Assembly (NCBI GenBank): GCA_022826585.1
Contig: JAJDUR010000013.1
Coordinates: 1-38,412 of the forward strand
Length of the DNA: 38,412 nucleotides
Source: Dehalococcoidia bacterium
GTDB taxonomy: Bacteria > Chloroflexota > Dehalococcoidia > Tepidiformales > Tepidiformaceae
Reading direction: 5' to 3'
This document shows, in pieces, positions 7,835 through 16,028 of the stretch. The position numbers and the translations under genes are program-made. The notes under the pieces are model-generated. The model did not search any database. It saw nothing but the letters and a program-made list of their open reading frames with translations, and had not been told where the DNA came from. Numbering within the stretch: the stretch's first letter is position 1; each line of letters starts with the position of its first letter.

Positions 7835-9310
7835 ATGGAGATCGCTCCAGAACCTCCTGCAACCTCATCGCGCGGCTCGGGAGCCGTCCGCGGTGTCGCG
7901 TTCGCCCTGCTCGCCCTCGCCGGCCTCCTGCTTATGTTCGGTCTTGGCTACGGGGTGAGCGACCTCACGAGTGACGATGCACCGCAGGTCGTTGCCCCGG
8001 CGAGCGCACCCGCTGCCGCTCAGGACGAGCGCACCGACGCCACCGATACAGGTCAGGCCTCCTCCGAGCTCGCCATCGGCGGCTCCATCCTCGAGGAGAC
8101 GTTCGAGATTCTCCAGGAGGAGTTCGTCGACAAGGAAATCCTCGTCGAGCGCGATTTCCTCGACGCCGCCATCCGCGGCGCCATCGACTCCCTCAACGAC
8201 CCCTACACCGAGTACCTCAGCCCCGGCGACGTCGCCCTCGGCGTCGGCGGCATCGAGTCCACCTACCAGGGCATCGGGGCCAGCGTGACCGACCGCGATG
8301 GCTTCATCCAGATCGTTGCGCCCTTCCGAGGCTCGCCCGCGGAGGCCGCCGGCATCCGCGCCGGCGATATCGTCCTCGCCGTCGACGGCGAGTCCACCGA
8401 GGGCTGGACGAGCTCGCAGGCCGTACAGCGCATCCGCGGCCCGCGCGGCACCGAGGTAACGCTCACCGTCCAGCACACCGACCTCGCCACCGGCGGCCAG
8501 GGCCCCGAGGTCGAGGACATCACCATCGTTCGCGACGAGATCCTCATCCAGAGCGTCTTCACCGAGCCGCGGATCGAGATCATCCCCGGCGAGACAGGCA
8601 CCGACCTGGTCGACCGTGACGGGAACCTCGTGACCGACATCCTCTATGTCAACATCGCCCAGTTTCACTCGGAGACGCCCGGCGAGCTTGTGTCCGCCCT
8701 CGCCGAGGCCGACAGCGGCCGCTACATGGGCATGATCGTCGACGTCCGCGGGAACCCCGGCGGCCTGCTCCGCCAGACCGTCCAGGTCACGGACGAGTTC
8801 CTCGACGACGGCGTCATCCTCATCGAGATCGACGCCGACGGGGAGACCATCACCTTCGGCGCCACCCCCGGTGGCGTCGCCATCTCCGTTCCCATCGTCA
8901 TCATCCAGGACGAGGCCAGCGCCAGCGGCTCCGAGGTCCTCTCCGCCGCCCTCGCCGATAACGGCCGCGCTTCCATCGTGGGCACGCGCTCCTTCGGCAA
9001 GGGCACCGTCAACCAGCTCCACCCGCTCCGCAAGTGCGGCGCGCCCGAGGGCTGTGGCGCCCTGTATGTCACGGTCGGGCGCTGGCTGCGCCCCAACGGC
9101 CAGGTCATCGAGGGGCTCGGGATCGCCCCCGACTACGAGGTGCCGCTCACCGGCGACGACTACATCGACTTCGGCGACCTCCAGGTGTTCGCCGCCATCG
9201 ATGTCCTCCGCGGCATCGACCCCCCGCCCCCGCCCGAGCGCATCGACGAGGCGGACGGGGAAGACGAGGCGGACGATCCCCCCGCCCAGCAGTCCGGGGA
9301 CGAGGAGTAG
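7835..9310 (+). CDS. S41-family C-terminal processing peptidase (PDZ protease)
   Basis: This 491-residue secreted or membrane-anchored serine protease has a short cytoplasmic N terminus, a transmembrane/signal-anchor helix at 18-40 and a low-complexity Ala/Asp linker (about 45-80). A PDZ domain follows at about 140-215 (GIGASV...AGIRAGDIVLAVDG), then the S41 protease domain at about 265-430. The catalytic Ser364 lies in DEASASGSE and the Lys389 general base in RSFGKGTVN, the 25-residue spacing typical of CtpA. The C-terminal 30 residues are Pro/Asp/Glu-rich and probably disordered. An unusual Cys pair (KCGAPEGCG, 401-407) sits between the catalytic Lys and the closing strand and could form an extracytoplasmic disulfide. 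The family trims C termini of exported proteins. Substrates are unknown. Confidence 0.93.
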   Translation: MEIAPEPPATSSRGSGAVRGVAFALLALAGLLLMFGLGYGVSDLTSDDAPQVVAPASAPAAAQDERTDATDTGQASSELAIGGSILEETFEILQEEFVDKEILVERDFLDAAIRGAIDSLNDPYTEYLSPGDVALGVGGIESTYQGIGASVTDRDGFIQIVAPFRGSPAEAAGIRAGDIVLAVDGESTEGWTSSQAVQRIRGPRGTEVTLTVQHTDLATGGQGPEVEDITIVRDEILIQSVFTEPRIEIIPGETGTDLVDRDGNLVTDILYVNIAQFHSETPGELVSALAEADSGRYMGMIVDVRGNPGGLLRQTVQVTDEFLDDGVILIEIDADGETITFGATPGGVAISVPIVIIQDEASASGSEVLSAALADNGRASIVGTRSFGKGTVNQLHPLRKCGAPEGCGALYVTVGRWLRPNGQVIEGLGIAPDYEVPLTGDDYIDFGDLQVFAAIDVLRGIDPPPPPERIDEADGEDEADDPPAQQSGDEE

Positions 9311-9324
9311 CTCCCGCCCCCGGT

Positions 9325-9353
9325 TTGGGTCCCGCCCCGGCGCGTGCGAGACT
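9325..9353 (+). promoter_or_regulatory. Predicted promoter of smpB
   Basis: TTGGGT (9325-9330), 17-nt spacer, GAGACT (9348-9353). The hexamer ends 6 nt before the smpB ATG, so transcription would start at or near the start codon. Confidence 0.45.
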
Positions 9354-9359
9354 GGAGCC

Positions 9360-9818
9360 ATGCCCGCTGGACAGGCGATCGTCGCCAGGAACCGCCGCGC
9401 GAGTCGCGATTACGAGATCCTCGAGACCTACGAGGCCGGCCTCGCCCTGACCGGCTCCGAGATCAAGTCCATCCGCCTGGGCAAGGTCGACATCCAGGGC
9501 GCCTACGGACGCATCCGCGACAACGAGGCCTGGCTCCTCGACGCCTACATTGCCCCCTACCACAACGCCGGCTACGCCCCCCACGAGGCGCGCCGCGACC
9601 GCAAGCTCCTGCTCCACCGAAAGGAGCTGCGCCGCATTCGCACCGCCCTCGATGAGCGCGGGCTCACGCTCGTGCCCCTCAACATGCACCTCAAGCGGGG
9701 CATGGCCAAGGTCGAGCTGGGGGTGGCCCGCGGTATCAAGCGTTATGACAAGAGGCGCAAGATCCGCGAGCGCGAGGAAGGCCGCCAGGTCGCCCGCGCC
9801 CTCCGCCATTCCGTCTAG
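9360..9818 (+). CDS. smpB: SsrA-binding protein SmpB
   Basis: This 152-residue OB-fold protein binds the tRNA-like domain of tmRNA and brings it to stalled ribosomes for trans-translation. Family signatures are RNRRASRDYEILETYEAGLALTGSE near the N terminus, IKSIRLGKVDIQGAY, ARRDRKLLLHRKEL in the middle and the basic tail GIKRYDKRRKIREREE that folds in the mRNA channel. Its partner RNA gene ssrA begins 64 bp downstream, a common pairing. The ATG at 9360 follows a -10-like hexamer by 6 nt and has no separate leader, so it may be leaderless. The length is normal. Confidence 0.97.
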   Translation: MPAGQAIVARNRRASRDYEILETYEAGLALTGSEIKSIRLGKVDIQGAYGRIRDNEAWLLDAYIAPYHNAGYAPHEARRDRKLLLHRKELRRIRTALDERGLTLVPLNMHLKRGMAKVELGVARGIKRYDKRRKIREREEGRQVARALRHSV

Positions 9819-9840
9819 CCCTCGCGCGACACACCCCCGC

Positions 9841-9868
9841 TTGTGCGGCGATACGCCTGTGCTACGCT
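9841..9868 (+). promoter_or_regulatory. Predicted promoter of ssrA
   Basis: TTGTGC (9841-9846), 16-nt spacer, TACGCT (9863-9868), ending 14 nt before the mature tmRNA 5' end. This allows a short 5' extension for RNase P removal. Confidence 0.5.
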
Positions 9869-9882
9869 GGATGACAGCAATT

Positions 9883-10248
9883 GGGGACGAAAGGTATCGA
9901 CAGGAGGGAACGTAACCGGGTAGCAGGCCGAGGTTGGCTGTCACCCTCGTTAAACAGGCGGCCATCTGAGTAAGCGCCGAAGATCGCGAACTCGCTCTCG
10001 CGGCTTAGCCCGTGAGACGTTTCACCGGTGGCTCCCTCCCCAGCGGAGCGCGGTGAGGCGCCATAGAAGTTGGGGCGCTGTGAGTTGACGCCGATACGGC
10101 TCACCTAAGATTCATCGGCTGGTTCCACCGTCCTCGGCCCCCACCTGCGGAGCGGCGGAACGAGACCCCAACTGGTGGGAAAGCCTGTAGGACAATCCGG
10201 AGCAGACCCTGGCTGGACCGGGAGTTCGACTCTCCCGCGTCTCCACCA
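9883..10248 (+). ncRNA. ssrA: Transfer-messenger RNA (tmRNA)
   Basis: The 5' end GGGGACG pairs with CGTCTCC at 10238-10244 to form the acceptor stem. The encoded ACCA ends at 10248. The 3' T-arm reads CCGGGAGTTCGACTCTCCCG, and the 5' part has the GGTATCGACAGG D-loop-like block. The tag frame is at 9976-10008: resume codon GCC, then GAA GAT CGC GAA CTC GCT CTC GCG GCT and TAG. This gives AEDRELALAA, ending in the LALAA degron recognised by ClpXP-type proteases. The 366-nt length is normal for a one-piece tmRNA with pseudoknots. The segment after the tag is rich in pairing GC blocks, as expected. smpB lies immediately upstream. Confidence 0.97.
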
Positions 10249-10261
10249 ACGCCAACGAACG

Positions 10262-10283
10262 GGGCCCCGCAAGCGCGGGGCCC
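10262..10283 (+). terminator. Hairpin after tmRNA
   Basis: A perfect 9-bp GC stem, GGGCCCCGC with GCGGGGCCC around an AAGC loop, starts 14 bp after the tmRNA 3' end. There is no T run after it, so it may be a weak or factor-dependent terminator or a 3'-processing barrier. Confidence 0.6.
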
Positions 10284-10317
10284 TGTCGGTATCCTGAGGC
10301 ACACCGGGAGGGTCGCC

Positions 10318-10509
10318 ATGCCGAAGTCATGCAAGCACGTCTGGCCCATCATGAAGGAGCCCGTCACCTGCCTTATGTGCAGGCGATGCGGCGAAGAGCG
10401 CGAGATCACCCGACAGAACGCCGACCTCATGTTCCAGGACATGGACTTCACCCCCTTCAAGTGGGCCTTCAGGACCTACGTCGAAGGCATCCTCGCGGGG
10501 AGCAGGTAG
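10318..10509 (+). CDS. Small zinc-ribbon-like protein, unknown function
   Basis: This 63-residue protein starts at an ATG with GGGAGG 6 nt upstream. It contains Cys5, His7 and Cys18-x2-Cys21-x2-Cys24 (CLMCRRCGEE), a pattern able to bind one zinc ion. The rest is a hydrophilic helix ending in an aromatic stretch (FKWAFRTYVEGIL). I do not recognise the family. It is followed after 4 bp by a DinB-fold gene, so the two are probably co-transcribed. A TATCCT hexamer at 10290-10295, just after the tmRNA hairpin, could serve as a -10 element. The Shine-Dalgarno and coding-type base use make it a likely real gene. Confidence 0.6.
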   Translation: MPKSCKHVWPIMKEPVTCLMCRRCGEEREITRQNADLMFQDMDFTPFKWAFRTYVEGILAGSR

Positions 10510-10513
10510 CGCC

Positions 10514-11023
10514 ATGGACGCCCGTGACCTCCTCCGTGGACAGCTCACCTGGGTGCACCAGCTCCTCGGCGACTCGTTGAGCGACTGCTCGCAGGAAACC
10601 GCCGACTTCCAGGGCGAGGGCTGGGTCGTTAGCCCCATCTCCGCCATCTACGCCCACATCGCCATGACCCAGGACGGCATCGTCCACGGCCTCGTCCAGG
10701 GGCGTCCCACCCTGCTCGAGGCCGGCGGCTGGGCCGAGCGCCTGGGTGTCGAAGCGGCCGGCCCCCGGGACGACTCGTCCTGGGCCGGGAAGCGCTTCGA
10801 CCTGGCCACGGTCCGCGACTACGCCGCGGCCGTGCAGGCAGCCACCGACGCCTTCCTCGCCGAGGCGGCCGACGACGTGCTGGAGCGCTCCATGGAGACG
10901 CCCATGGGACAGCAGCGCGCCATCGACGTGCTCGCCAACGTGGGCGTCACCCACGTCGCCAGCCACTGGGGCGAGATCGCCGCCCTCAGGGGCGTCCAGG
11001 GCGAGAAGGGCCTGCCGTTCTAG
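10514..11023 (+). CDS. DinB-fold (DinB_2/DUF664-like) putative metal-dependent protein
   Basis: A 169-residue protein with the four-helix DinB pattern. Three histidines sit where the family binds a divalent metal: His48 (IYAHIAM), and His147 and His151 in THVASHWGEIAALRG. The closing H-x3-H-x-G-E-I is the most diagnostic piece. Members include thiol-S-transferases that use bacillithiol or mycothiol as cofactor, as well as many proteins of unknown role. No substrate can be named here. The ATG is 4 bp after the zinc-ribbon gene stop, with GGGAGCAGG upstream. It is convergent with ispG, with 15 bp between stops. Confidence 0.75.
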   Translation: MDARDLLRGQLTWVHQLLGDSLSDCSQETADFQGEGWVVSPISAIYAHIAMTQDGIVHGLVQGRPTLLEAGGWAERLGVEAAGPRDDSSWAGKRFDLATVRDYAAAVQAATDAFLAEAADDVLERSMETPMGQQRAIDVLANVGVTHVASHWGEIAALRGVQGEKGLPF

Positions 11024-11038
11024 GGCGCTGCGCCGTCG

Positions 11039-12190
11039 CTAGCCGCTCTTCTCCGCGATCAGCGCGTCCAGCTCCACCTTGAGCCGGCCCAGCACCTCGT
11101 CGTACGGGTAGGCGCCCAGCTCTTCCTCGCCCCGCTTCAGGTTCACGAAGGTGGGCGCGCACCAGAGGCCCAGGTCCGCGTCGTCCGTCTCCCCGGGCCC
11201 GTTCACCCGGCACCCCATGACCGCAATCGTTATGTCGTGCTCCTGCGCGTAGGTCGTCATCTCCTTGACGTCCTGCGCCAGTTCGATGAACGCCTCGTTC
11301 TCCACCCGGCTGCAGCTCGGGCAGCTGATGATGTTCAGTCCCCCGTCGAGGAACTCCGGCACCGAGCGGAACCGCCCCGCCTCGATGTCGTCCAGGATCG
11401 CCTTGCCCGCCTCCACCTCGCGCCACTTCTCCGCGAACGGCAGCGTCAGGGAGACGCGAATCGTGTCGCCCACGCCCTGGCTCAGGAGCTGCTCGAAGGC
11501 GATGCGCGTCTTGATGATGCCCTCCGGCGGCATGCCCGCCTCGGTCACCCCCAGGTGCAGGGGAATCTCCGGACGCAGCTCCGCGAACCGCTTGTTCCCC
11601 GCGATCACCTTGCGCGGGTCGCTGTCCTTCATCGACACCACGTACCGGGTGAACCCGAGGTCGTCGAGCATCTGCGTGTGCTCCAGCGCGCTCTCGACCA
11701 TCGCCGTCACGCCCTCGAGACCGGGCTCGTCCGCCCCCTCGAATTTCTCGTCCATCGCCGGGTCCACCGAGCCGCAGTTCACGCCCACGCGCAGGGCGCA
11801 GTCGTGTTCGCCCGCCGTCTCCGCGATGAACGCCACCTTCTCCTGGACCGGCTTCGACTTCTCGTGGTGGTACAGGTGGCCCGGGTTGTAGCGCACCTTG
11901 TCGACATGCGGCGCGACCTGCGTCACGAGGCGGTAGCTCTCCTGCAGGTCGACCACGAAATTCGCCTCGGGAACCGCCTCGCGCACCTGTCCCAGGCACT
12001 CCACGTCCTTGCGGCTGTCGACGGCCACGCGCACGAGGCCGGCGCCGGCCTCGTGGATCATCCGTACCTGGTCGATCGTCGCCTCGACGTTCTGTGTCTT
12101 CGTCGCCGCCATCGACTGCACGACGACCGGCGCCCCGCCGCCGATGGTGACCGAACCGGCCTTCACCGCACGCGTTTCTGCTCGCTTCAT
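11039..12190 (-). CDS. ispG: 4-hydroxy-3-methylbut-2-en-1-yl diphosphate synthase (MEP pathway)
   Basis: IspG (GcpE) reduces MEcPP to HMBPP using a 4Fe-4S cluster in the penultimate MEP step. At 383 residues it is the compact bacterial form. It has a TIM-barrel half with [15 protein letters not shown] near the start, then [10 protein letters not shown] and VNCGSVD. The C-terminal cluster domain carries CPSCSR and GCRVNGPGE, which provide the three Cys ligands and the Glu ligand. The ATG at 12190 lies 7 nt after a TACACT hexamer with no Shine-Dalgarno, suggesting a leaderless message. It is not clustered with dxs, 7.5 kb away, although both are on the minus strand. Confidence 0.97.
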   Translation of the reverse strand: MKRAETRAVKAGSVTIGGGAPVVVQSMAATKTQNVEATIDQVRMIHEAGAGLVRVAVDSRKDVECLGQVREAVPEANFVVDLQESYRLVTQVAPHVDKVRYNPGHLYHHEKSKPVQEKVAFIAETAGEHDCALRVGVNCGSVDPAMDEKFEGADEPGLEGVTAMVESALEHTQMLDDLGFTRYVVSMKDSDPRKVIAGNKRFAELRPEIPLHLGVTEAGMPPEGIIKTRIAFEQLLSQGVGDTIRVSLTLPFAEKWREVEAGKAILDDIEAGRFRSVPEFLDGGLNIISCPSCSRVENEAFIELAQDVKEMTTYAQEHDITIAVMGCRVNGPGETDDADLGLWCAPTFVNLKRGEEELGAYPYDEVLGRLKVELDALIAEKSG

Positions 12191-12197
12191 GCTGCGG

Positions 12198-12203
12198 AGT
12201 GTA
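12198..12203 (-). promoter_or_regulatory. Predicted -10 element of ispG (TACACT)
   Basis: TACACT on the minus strand ends 7 nt before the ispG ATG, the same hexamer and distance as at nfo. No convincing -35 hexamer is visible. The site lies in the 46-bp gap after copA. Confidence 0.5.
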
Positions 12204-12236
12204 GCCCGACTCCCGTGAACGGCGATAGGAGGCGGC

Positions 12237-14564
12237 TTACCCCCACCACGACCGGTCGATGCCCGTGAACGCGACGAACGGCGCCAGCAGCACGATGACG
12301 ATCGACGCCAGCGCCAGCAACGGACCGCGGTTCATCGACGCGAACTGCTCGCGCGGGCCCTCGTAGGTGTTCCCGCTCGCCTCGACGATGCGGCGCCGCT
12401 GCGTGCGCAAGCGCAGGCTGTTCGCCATCACGCTCACCGAGCTCAGCGCCATCGCCCCGCCCGCCACGATCGGGTTCAGCAGCCCCGCCATCGCGATGGG
12501 GATGGCGATCACGTTGTAACCGAACGCCCAGCCTAGGTTCTGCCGGATCGTCCGCAGCGTGGCGCGGCTCAGCAGGATCGCCTCCGCGATCTTCGCGACG
12601 TCGCCGTGCAGGAGCGTCACGTCGCTCGCCTCGATGGCCGCGTCGGCGCCCGTGCTCATGGCGACGCTGACGTCGGCCTGCGCGAGCGCGGCCGCGTCGT
12701 TGATGCCGTCGCCCGCCACCGCCACCCGCAGACCCTCCGCTTGCAGCTCGCGCACGAGCGCCAGCTTCTCCTCCGGACGCAGCCCCGCGTGCACCTCGCC
12801 AATGCCAAGCGTCTGCGCCGCCGCGTGCGCACTCCGCTCGTTGTCGCCCGTCGCCATGATCGTCCGCACCCCCAGCGACCGCAGCGTCGCGACTGCCTGC
12901 GTCGCGTTCGCCTTGAGGGGGTCGGCGAACGCAAGGATCCCCGCGTACGCCCCGTCGACGGCGATCAGCGCCACCGTCCGCCCCTCCCCCTCCAGCCGCG
13001 CGAGCGTGGCCTCCGCATCTTCGAGCGCCACCCCCCGTTCCTCGAACAGTCGCCGCGTCCCGATGAGCACGGTCCGACCAGCCACCTCGGCGCTCAGCCC
13101 TGCCCCCGGCAGCGCCTCGAACCCCTCCGCGTTCCCGCGCGCGATTCCCCGCGCCTCCGCCGCCTCCACCACGGCCGCGCTCAGCGGATGCTCGCTCAGT
13201 GACTCGACCGCTGCCGCCAGCGCCAGCACCTCCTCCTCCCCCATCCCCTCCGCCGGCGCGACCTCGACCAGCTCCGGCCGCCCTTCCGTCAGTGTGCCCG
13301 TCTTGTCGAGCACGACCGCGTCGATACGCGCCGCCGTCTCCAGCGCTTCCGCGTTGCGGATGAGGATGCCCCGCTCCGCCCCCATCCCCGTCCCCGCGAT
13401 GATCGCCGTCGGCGTCGCCAGCCCGAGCGCACACGGACAGGCGATCACCAGCACCGCGACGGAGAACACCATCGCCCGGACGAACGAGTCATCGAGGAAG
13501 CCCCAGCCGAGGAACGTGCCCAGCGCCAGCACGAGCACGACCGGCACGAACACCGCCGCCACCGCGTCCACCACCCGCTCGACCGGCGCCCGCGAGCCCT
13601 GCGCCTCCGCCACCAGCGCGGCCATGCGCTGCAGGACCGTGTCTTCTCCCACCGCCGTCGCCTCCACCTCGAGGACGCCCTGCTGGTTCAGTGCGCCTCC
13701 CACAACCGCCTCCCCCGGCCCCCGCTCGACCGGCATCGACTCGCCCGTCAGCAGCGACTCGTCCAGCGCACTGCGCCCCGCCCGGATCACGCCGTCGAGC
13801 GCCACCCGCTCGCCCGGGCGCACCCGGAACACGTCCCCCACCGCCACTGCCTCGACCGGCACCGCCTCCTCGGCGTCGCCTCGCACCACGTTCACGGACT
13901 TCGCCGTAAGCCCCAGCAGCGCGCGGATGGCCCCGCCCGCGCTCGCCCGCGCCCGGTCCTCGAAGAACCGCCCGAGGCTCACGAACAGCAGCACCGCCGC
14001 GCTCACGTCGAAGAACATCGACTCGCTCCGGTCGGCCGCCACCACCCAGGCGCTGAACACGAACGCCACCGTCGTCCCCAGCGCCACCAGTACGTCCATG
14101 TTCGGTGTCAGCGCCCGCAGGGCCGGCCACGAGGCCCGGTAGAAGCGCCACCCCAGCAGCGCCTGCACGATCGCCGCGCCGCCCAGCAGCAGCCACCCCG
14201 TTGCCGTGTGGCTCCCGAACAGGGGCAGGTCGGCAATGTCCATCGCCATGCTCGCGATGATCACCGGCACCGCGACTGCTCCGCCCGCGATCAGCGCCGC
14301 GAGGCGCCCTCGCGCGTCCTCGACAGTCGCATCGGCGCTCGCATCGAGCTCCGATGCGTCGTAGCCGGCCCGCTCGACCGCCTCCACGAGGTCCTCCGCC
14401 CCGATCCCCTCTCCAAGCGAGACCCGCGCCGTGGCGGAGGCGAAGTTCACGCTCGCCTCATCGACGCCCTCGACGCGGTTGAGCGCCCGCTCGACGCGCC
14501 GCACGCACGAAGCGCACGTCATCCCCCCGATTCGGAGGGTGACCGCGCGGTCGGGGCTCGTCAC
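12237..14564 (-). CDS. copA: Copper-translocating P1B-type ATPase
   Basis: This 775-residue inner-membrane pump exports Cu(I). It has one N-terminal heavy-metal-associated domain with GMTCASC (Cys17, Cys20). Membrane helices begin at about 90, and the actuator loop TGES is at 273-276. The transmembrane metal site is CPC (376-378), the phosphorylation motif is DKTGTLT (Asp420), followed by the SEHPLS nucleotide-binding motif, [10 protein letters not shown] hinge and the final helices with [11 protein letters not shown] and [18 protein letters not shown] plus N and MxxSS-type residues in the last helices mark it as the Cu(I) subgroup P1B-1. The GTG start overlaps the copZ stop by 4 bp. Third gene of csoR-copZ-copA, probably derepressed by copper. 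Confidence 0.95.
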   Translation of the reverse strand: MTSPDRAVTLRIGGMTCASCVRRVERALNRVEGVDEASVNFASATARVSLGEGIGAEDLVEAVERAGYDASELDASADATVEDARGRLAALIAGGAVAVPVIIASMAMDIADLPLFGSHTATGWLLLGGAAIVQALLGWRFYRASWPALRALTPNMDVLVALGTTVAFVFSAWVVAADRSESMFFDVSAAVLLFVSLGRFFEDRARASAGGAIRALLGLTAKSVNVVRGDAEEAVPVEAVAVGDVFRVRPGERVALDGVIRAGRSALDESLLTGESMPVERGPGEAVVGGALNQQGVLEVEATAVGEDTVLQRMAALVAEAQGSRAPVERVVDAVAAVFVPVVLVLALGTFLGWGFLDDSFVRAMVFSVAVLVIACPCALGLATPTAIIAGTGMGAERGILIRNAEALETAARIDAVVLDKTGTLTEGRPELVEVAPAEGMGEEEVLALAAAVESLSEHPLSAAVVEAAEARGIARGNAEGFEALPGAGLSAEVAGRTVLIGTRRLFEERGVALEDAEATLARLEGEGRTVALIAVDGAYAGILAFADPLKANATQAVATLRSLGVRTIMATGDNERSAHAAAQTLGIGEVHAGLRPEEKLALVRELQAEGLRVAVAGDGINDAAALAQADVSVAMSTGADAAIEASDVTLLHGDVAKIAEAILLSRATLRTIRQNLGWAFGYNVIAIPIAMAGLLNPIVAGGAMALSSVSVMANSLRLRTQRRRIVEASGNTYEGPREQFASMNRGPLLALASIVIVLLAPFVAFTGIDRSWWG

Positions 14565-14779
14565 GAAGCTGCTTGCGGCGCGGCCTCGTATCCCTCTTCC
14601 ACGATGGCCGCCACCACGGCCTCCAGGTCGACGCTCTCGCCCGTGACGGTCGCCGCCCCGGCGTCGAGATCGACGCTCGCGTCCGCCACGCCCTTCACGC
14701 CGCTGATCGCGTCGGTCACCGCGCGCACGCAGTGGTCGCAGGTCATCCCGTCGACTTTCAGTTCAATGGTTTCCGGCAT
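14561..14779 (-). CDS. copZ: CopZ-like copper chaperone (HMA domain)
   Basis: This 72-residue single-domain protein follows the ferredoxin-like HMA pattern. The metal loop DGMTCDHC (Cys14, Cys17) comes after strand 1, and GVKGVADASVDLDAGAATVTG and the C-terminal VAAIVEEGYEA form the remaining strands and helix. Such chaperones carry Cu(I) in the cytoplasm to CopA or to the CsoR repressor. The ATG at 14779 lies inside csoR (17-bp overlap) and its stop overlaps the copA GTG by 4 bp, so the three genes are translationally coupled. Confidence 0.93.
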   Translation of the reverse strand: MPETIELKVDGMTCDHCVRAVTDAISGVKGVADASVDLDAGAATVTGESVDLEAVVAAIVEEGYEAAPQAAS

Positions 14780-15083
14780 CGTGTCCTCCGTGCCCCGTGG
14801 TGGCGGCGCCCGTCTCGGCGGGCCCCTGGATCTTGTACACGCGCAGGAGCTCGCGCACCGCGCGCTCCGACTCGCCGTTCGTCACCTGCTCGATGACGTG
14901 CGTGCGCAGGTGCCCTTCGAGCACGAGCGCGTCGAGACTGCGCAGGGCTCGCTGCACCGACAGCGAAAGGTCGAGCAGGTCCACGCAGTAGCGGTCCTCC
15001 TCGACCTGCTTCTGCAACGCCTCGACCTGCCCCGCGATGATCTTGAGCCGGCGGCTCGCCTGCTGCTGCGTTTCGGGGAGCAT
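14763..15083 (-). CDS. csoR: CsoR-family copper-sensing repressor, atypical ligand set
   Basis: A 106-residue all-helical repressor of the CsoR/RcnR family: RRLKIIAGQVEALQKQVEEDRYCVDLL, then a second helix and EGHLRTHVIEQV. In classic CsoR the Cu(I) ligands are Cys-His-Cys. Here Cys33 and His58 are present, but the third position is His62 (GHLRTHV rather than GHLRTCV), and there is no N-terminal His of the RcnR type. A His-rich tail (GHGGHDAGNH) ends the protein. Genomic context (copZ, copA) argues for copper. GGGAGG lies 5 nt before the ATG. The operator-like dyad at 15097-15113 stands immediately upstream, implying autoregulation of the whole operon. The altered site could shift metal affinity or selectivity. 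Confidence 0.9.
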   Translation of the reverse strand: MLPETQQQASRRLKIIAGQVEALQKQVEEDRYCVDLLDLSLSVQRALRSLDALVLEGHLRTHVIEQVTNGESERAVRELLRVYKIQGPAETGAATTGHGGHDAGNH

Positions 15084-15096
15084 GCGGTCCTCCCGA

Positions 15097-15113
15097 ATAG
15101 GGTACCCCCCTAT
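15097..15113. promoter_or_regulatory. CsoR operator-like inverted repeat
   Basis: ATAGGG-TACCC-CCCTAT is a perfect 6-bp dyad with a GC-rich centre, resembling CsoR boxes of the TACCC...GGGTA type. It is 14 bp upstream of the csoR start and abuts a minus-strand TAGGAT (15117-15112) that could be the -10 element. Binding there would block transcription of csoR-copZ-copA. It is about 33 bp from the divergent nfo -10. Confidence 0.7.
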
Positions 15114-15145
15114 CCTATCATCCTGCGCCGGGCACCGCCCCCGCG

Positions 15146-15151
15146 TACACT
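15146..15151 (+). promoter_or_regulatory. Predicted -10 element of nfo (TACACT)
   Basis: TACACT ends 7 nt before the nfo ATG with no Shine-Dalgarno between, identical in hexamer and distance to ispG. The -35 region (15123-15128, CTGCGC) is weak. Confidence 0.5.
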
Positions 15152-15158
15152 CGCCGCC

Positions 15159-16028
15159 ATGCGAGTCGGCGCCCACGTCTCCTCCGCCGGAGGCCCCCAG
15201 AACGTCTTTGCCCGCGCTGAGGCGATCGGCGCCGAGGCCATCCAGCTCTTCATCTCCGCCCCCCAGCAGTGGCGCCCTCCGAACGTCGGCGATGAGGCCG
15301 TCGCCGCCTTCCACCAGGAGCACGAGCGCCTCCCGGTGCCCGTCTTCTTCCACGGCATCTACCTGGTCAACCTCGGAACGCAGGACGAGCAGCTCCTGAA
15401 CCGCTCCGCCGGCTCCCTCAAGCAGTACGTGCAATGGGCGGGAACGCTCGGCGTCGAGGGCACCATCTTTCACGTCGGCAGCCACAAGGGCGCCGGTTTC
15501 GATGCCGTGAAGGACCAGATCTGCCGCGTCATGCTCGAAGTGCTCGAAGCCGCCGATAACGACTCGATGCTCCTCATCGAGAACAACGCCGGCCAGGGGA
15601 ACGGCATCGGCTCCACTTTCACGGAGGTCGGCGAGATCATTCGCGGCTGCGACGGCCACCCCCGCATCGGCGTCTGCATCGACACCTGCCACGCCTTCGC
15701 CATGGGCTACGAGATCACGACGCGCGAAGGCTGCGAGATCGCCATGGAGGAGTTCGAACGCGAGATCGGCTTCGATCGCCTCCACGCCGTCCACGCCAAC
15801 GACAGCAAGATGCCCCTCGGCGGCGTCCGCGACCGCCACGAGAACATCGGCGACGGGCACATGGGCCTCGACGGCTTCCGAACCATCCTCGCCCATCCCG
15901 GCTTCCGCGACGCCCCCCTCCTCCTCGAGGTGCCCGGCATCGAGGGTGGCGGCCCCGACGAGGAGAACGTCAACCGCCTCAAGCGCATCCGCGAGGAAGT
16001 CGGCGCCCCCGGACCGGACGCCTCGTGA
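15159..16028 (+). CDS. nfo: Deoxyribonuclease IV (AP endonuclease IV)
   Basis: This 289-residue TIM-barrel enzyme cuts the backbone 5' of abasic sites in base-excision repair, using three zinc ions. Family blocks are MRVGAHVSSAGG at the start, QLFISAPQQW, FFHGIYLVNL (zinc His), IFHVGSHKG, LLIENNAGQG (zinc Glu), CIDTCHAFAMGYE (Asp and His ligands), VHANDSK, DRHENIGDGHMG (Asp-x-His) and LLLEVPG (final Glu). I chose the ATG at 15159 because the protein then begins exactly at the family N terminus and a -10 hexamer lies 7 nt upstream. The long upstream open frame runs antisense to csoR and is noise. A small gene overlaps its stop by 4 bp. Confidence 0.96.
   Translation: MRVGAHVSSAGGPQNVFARAEAIGAEAIQLFISAPQQWRPPNVGDEAVAAFHQEHERLPVPVFFHGIYLVNLGTQDEQLLNRSAGSLKQYVQWAGTLGVEGTIFHVGSHKGAGFDAVKDQICRVMLEVLEAADNDSMLLIENNAGQGNGIGSTFTEVGEIIRGCDGHPRIGVCIDTCHAFAMGYEITTREGCEIAMEEFEREIGFDRLHAVHANDSKMPLGGVRDRHENIGDGHMGLDGFRTILAHPGFRDAPLLLEVPGIEGGGPDEENVNRLKRIREEVGAPGPDAS

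Noticed and set aside
10200-10248. tRNA-like 3' half (T-arm plus CCA)
   Set aside because: It is the tRNA-like domain of the tmRNA, not a separate tRNA. No other tRNA was found.
14208-15158. Long N-terminal extension of nfo running over csoR-copZ
   Set aside because: No similarity to endonuclease IV, and it lies antisense to three clear copper genes. The ATG at 15159 fits the family start.
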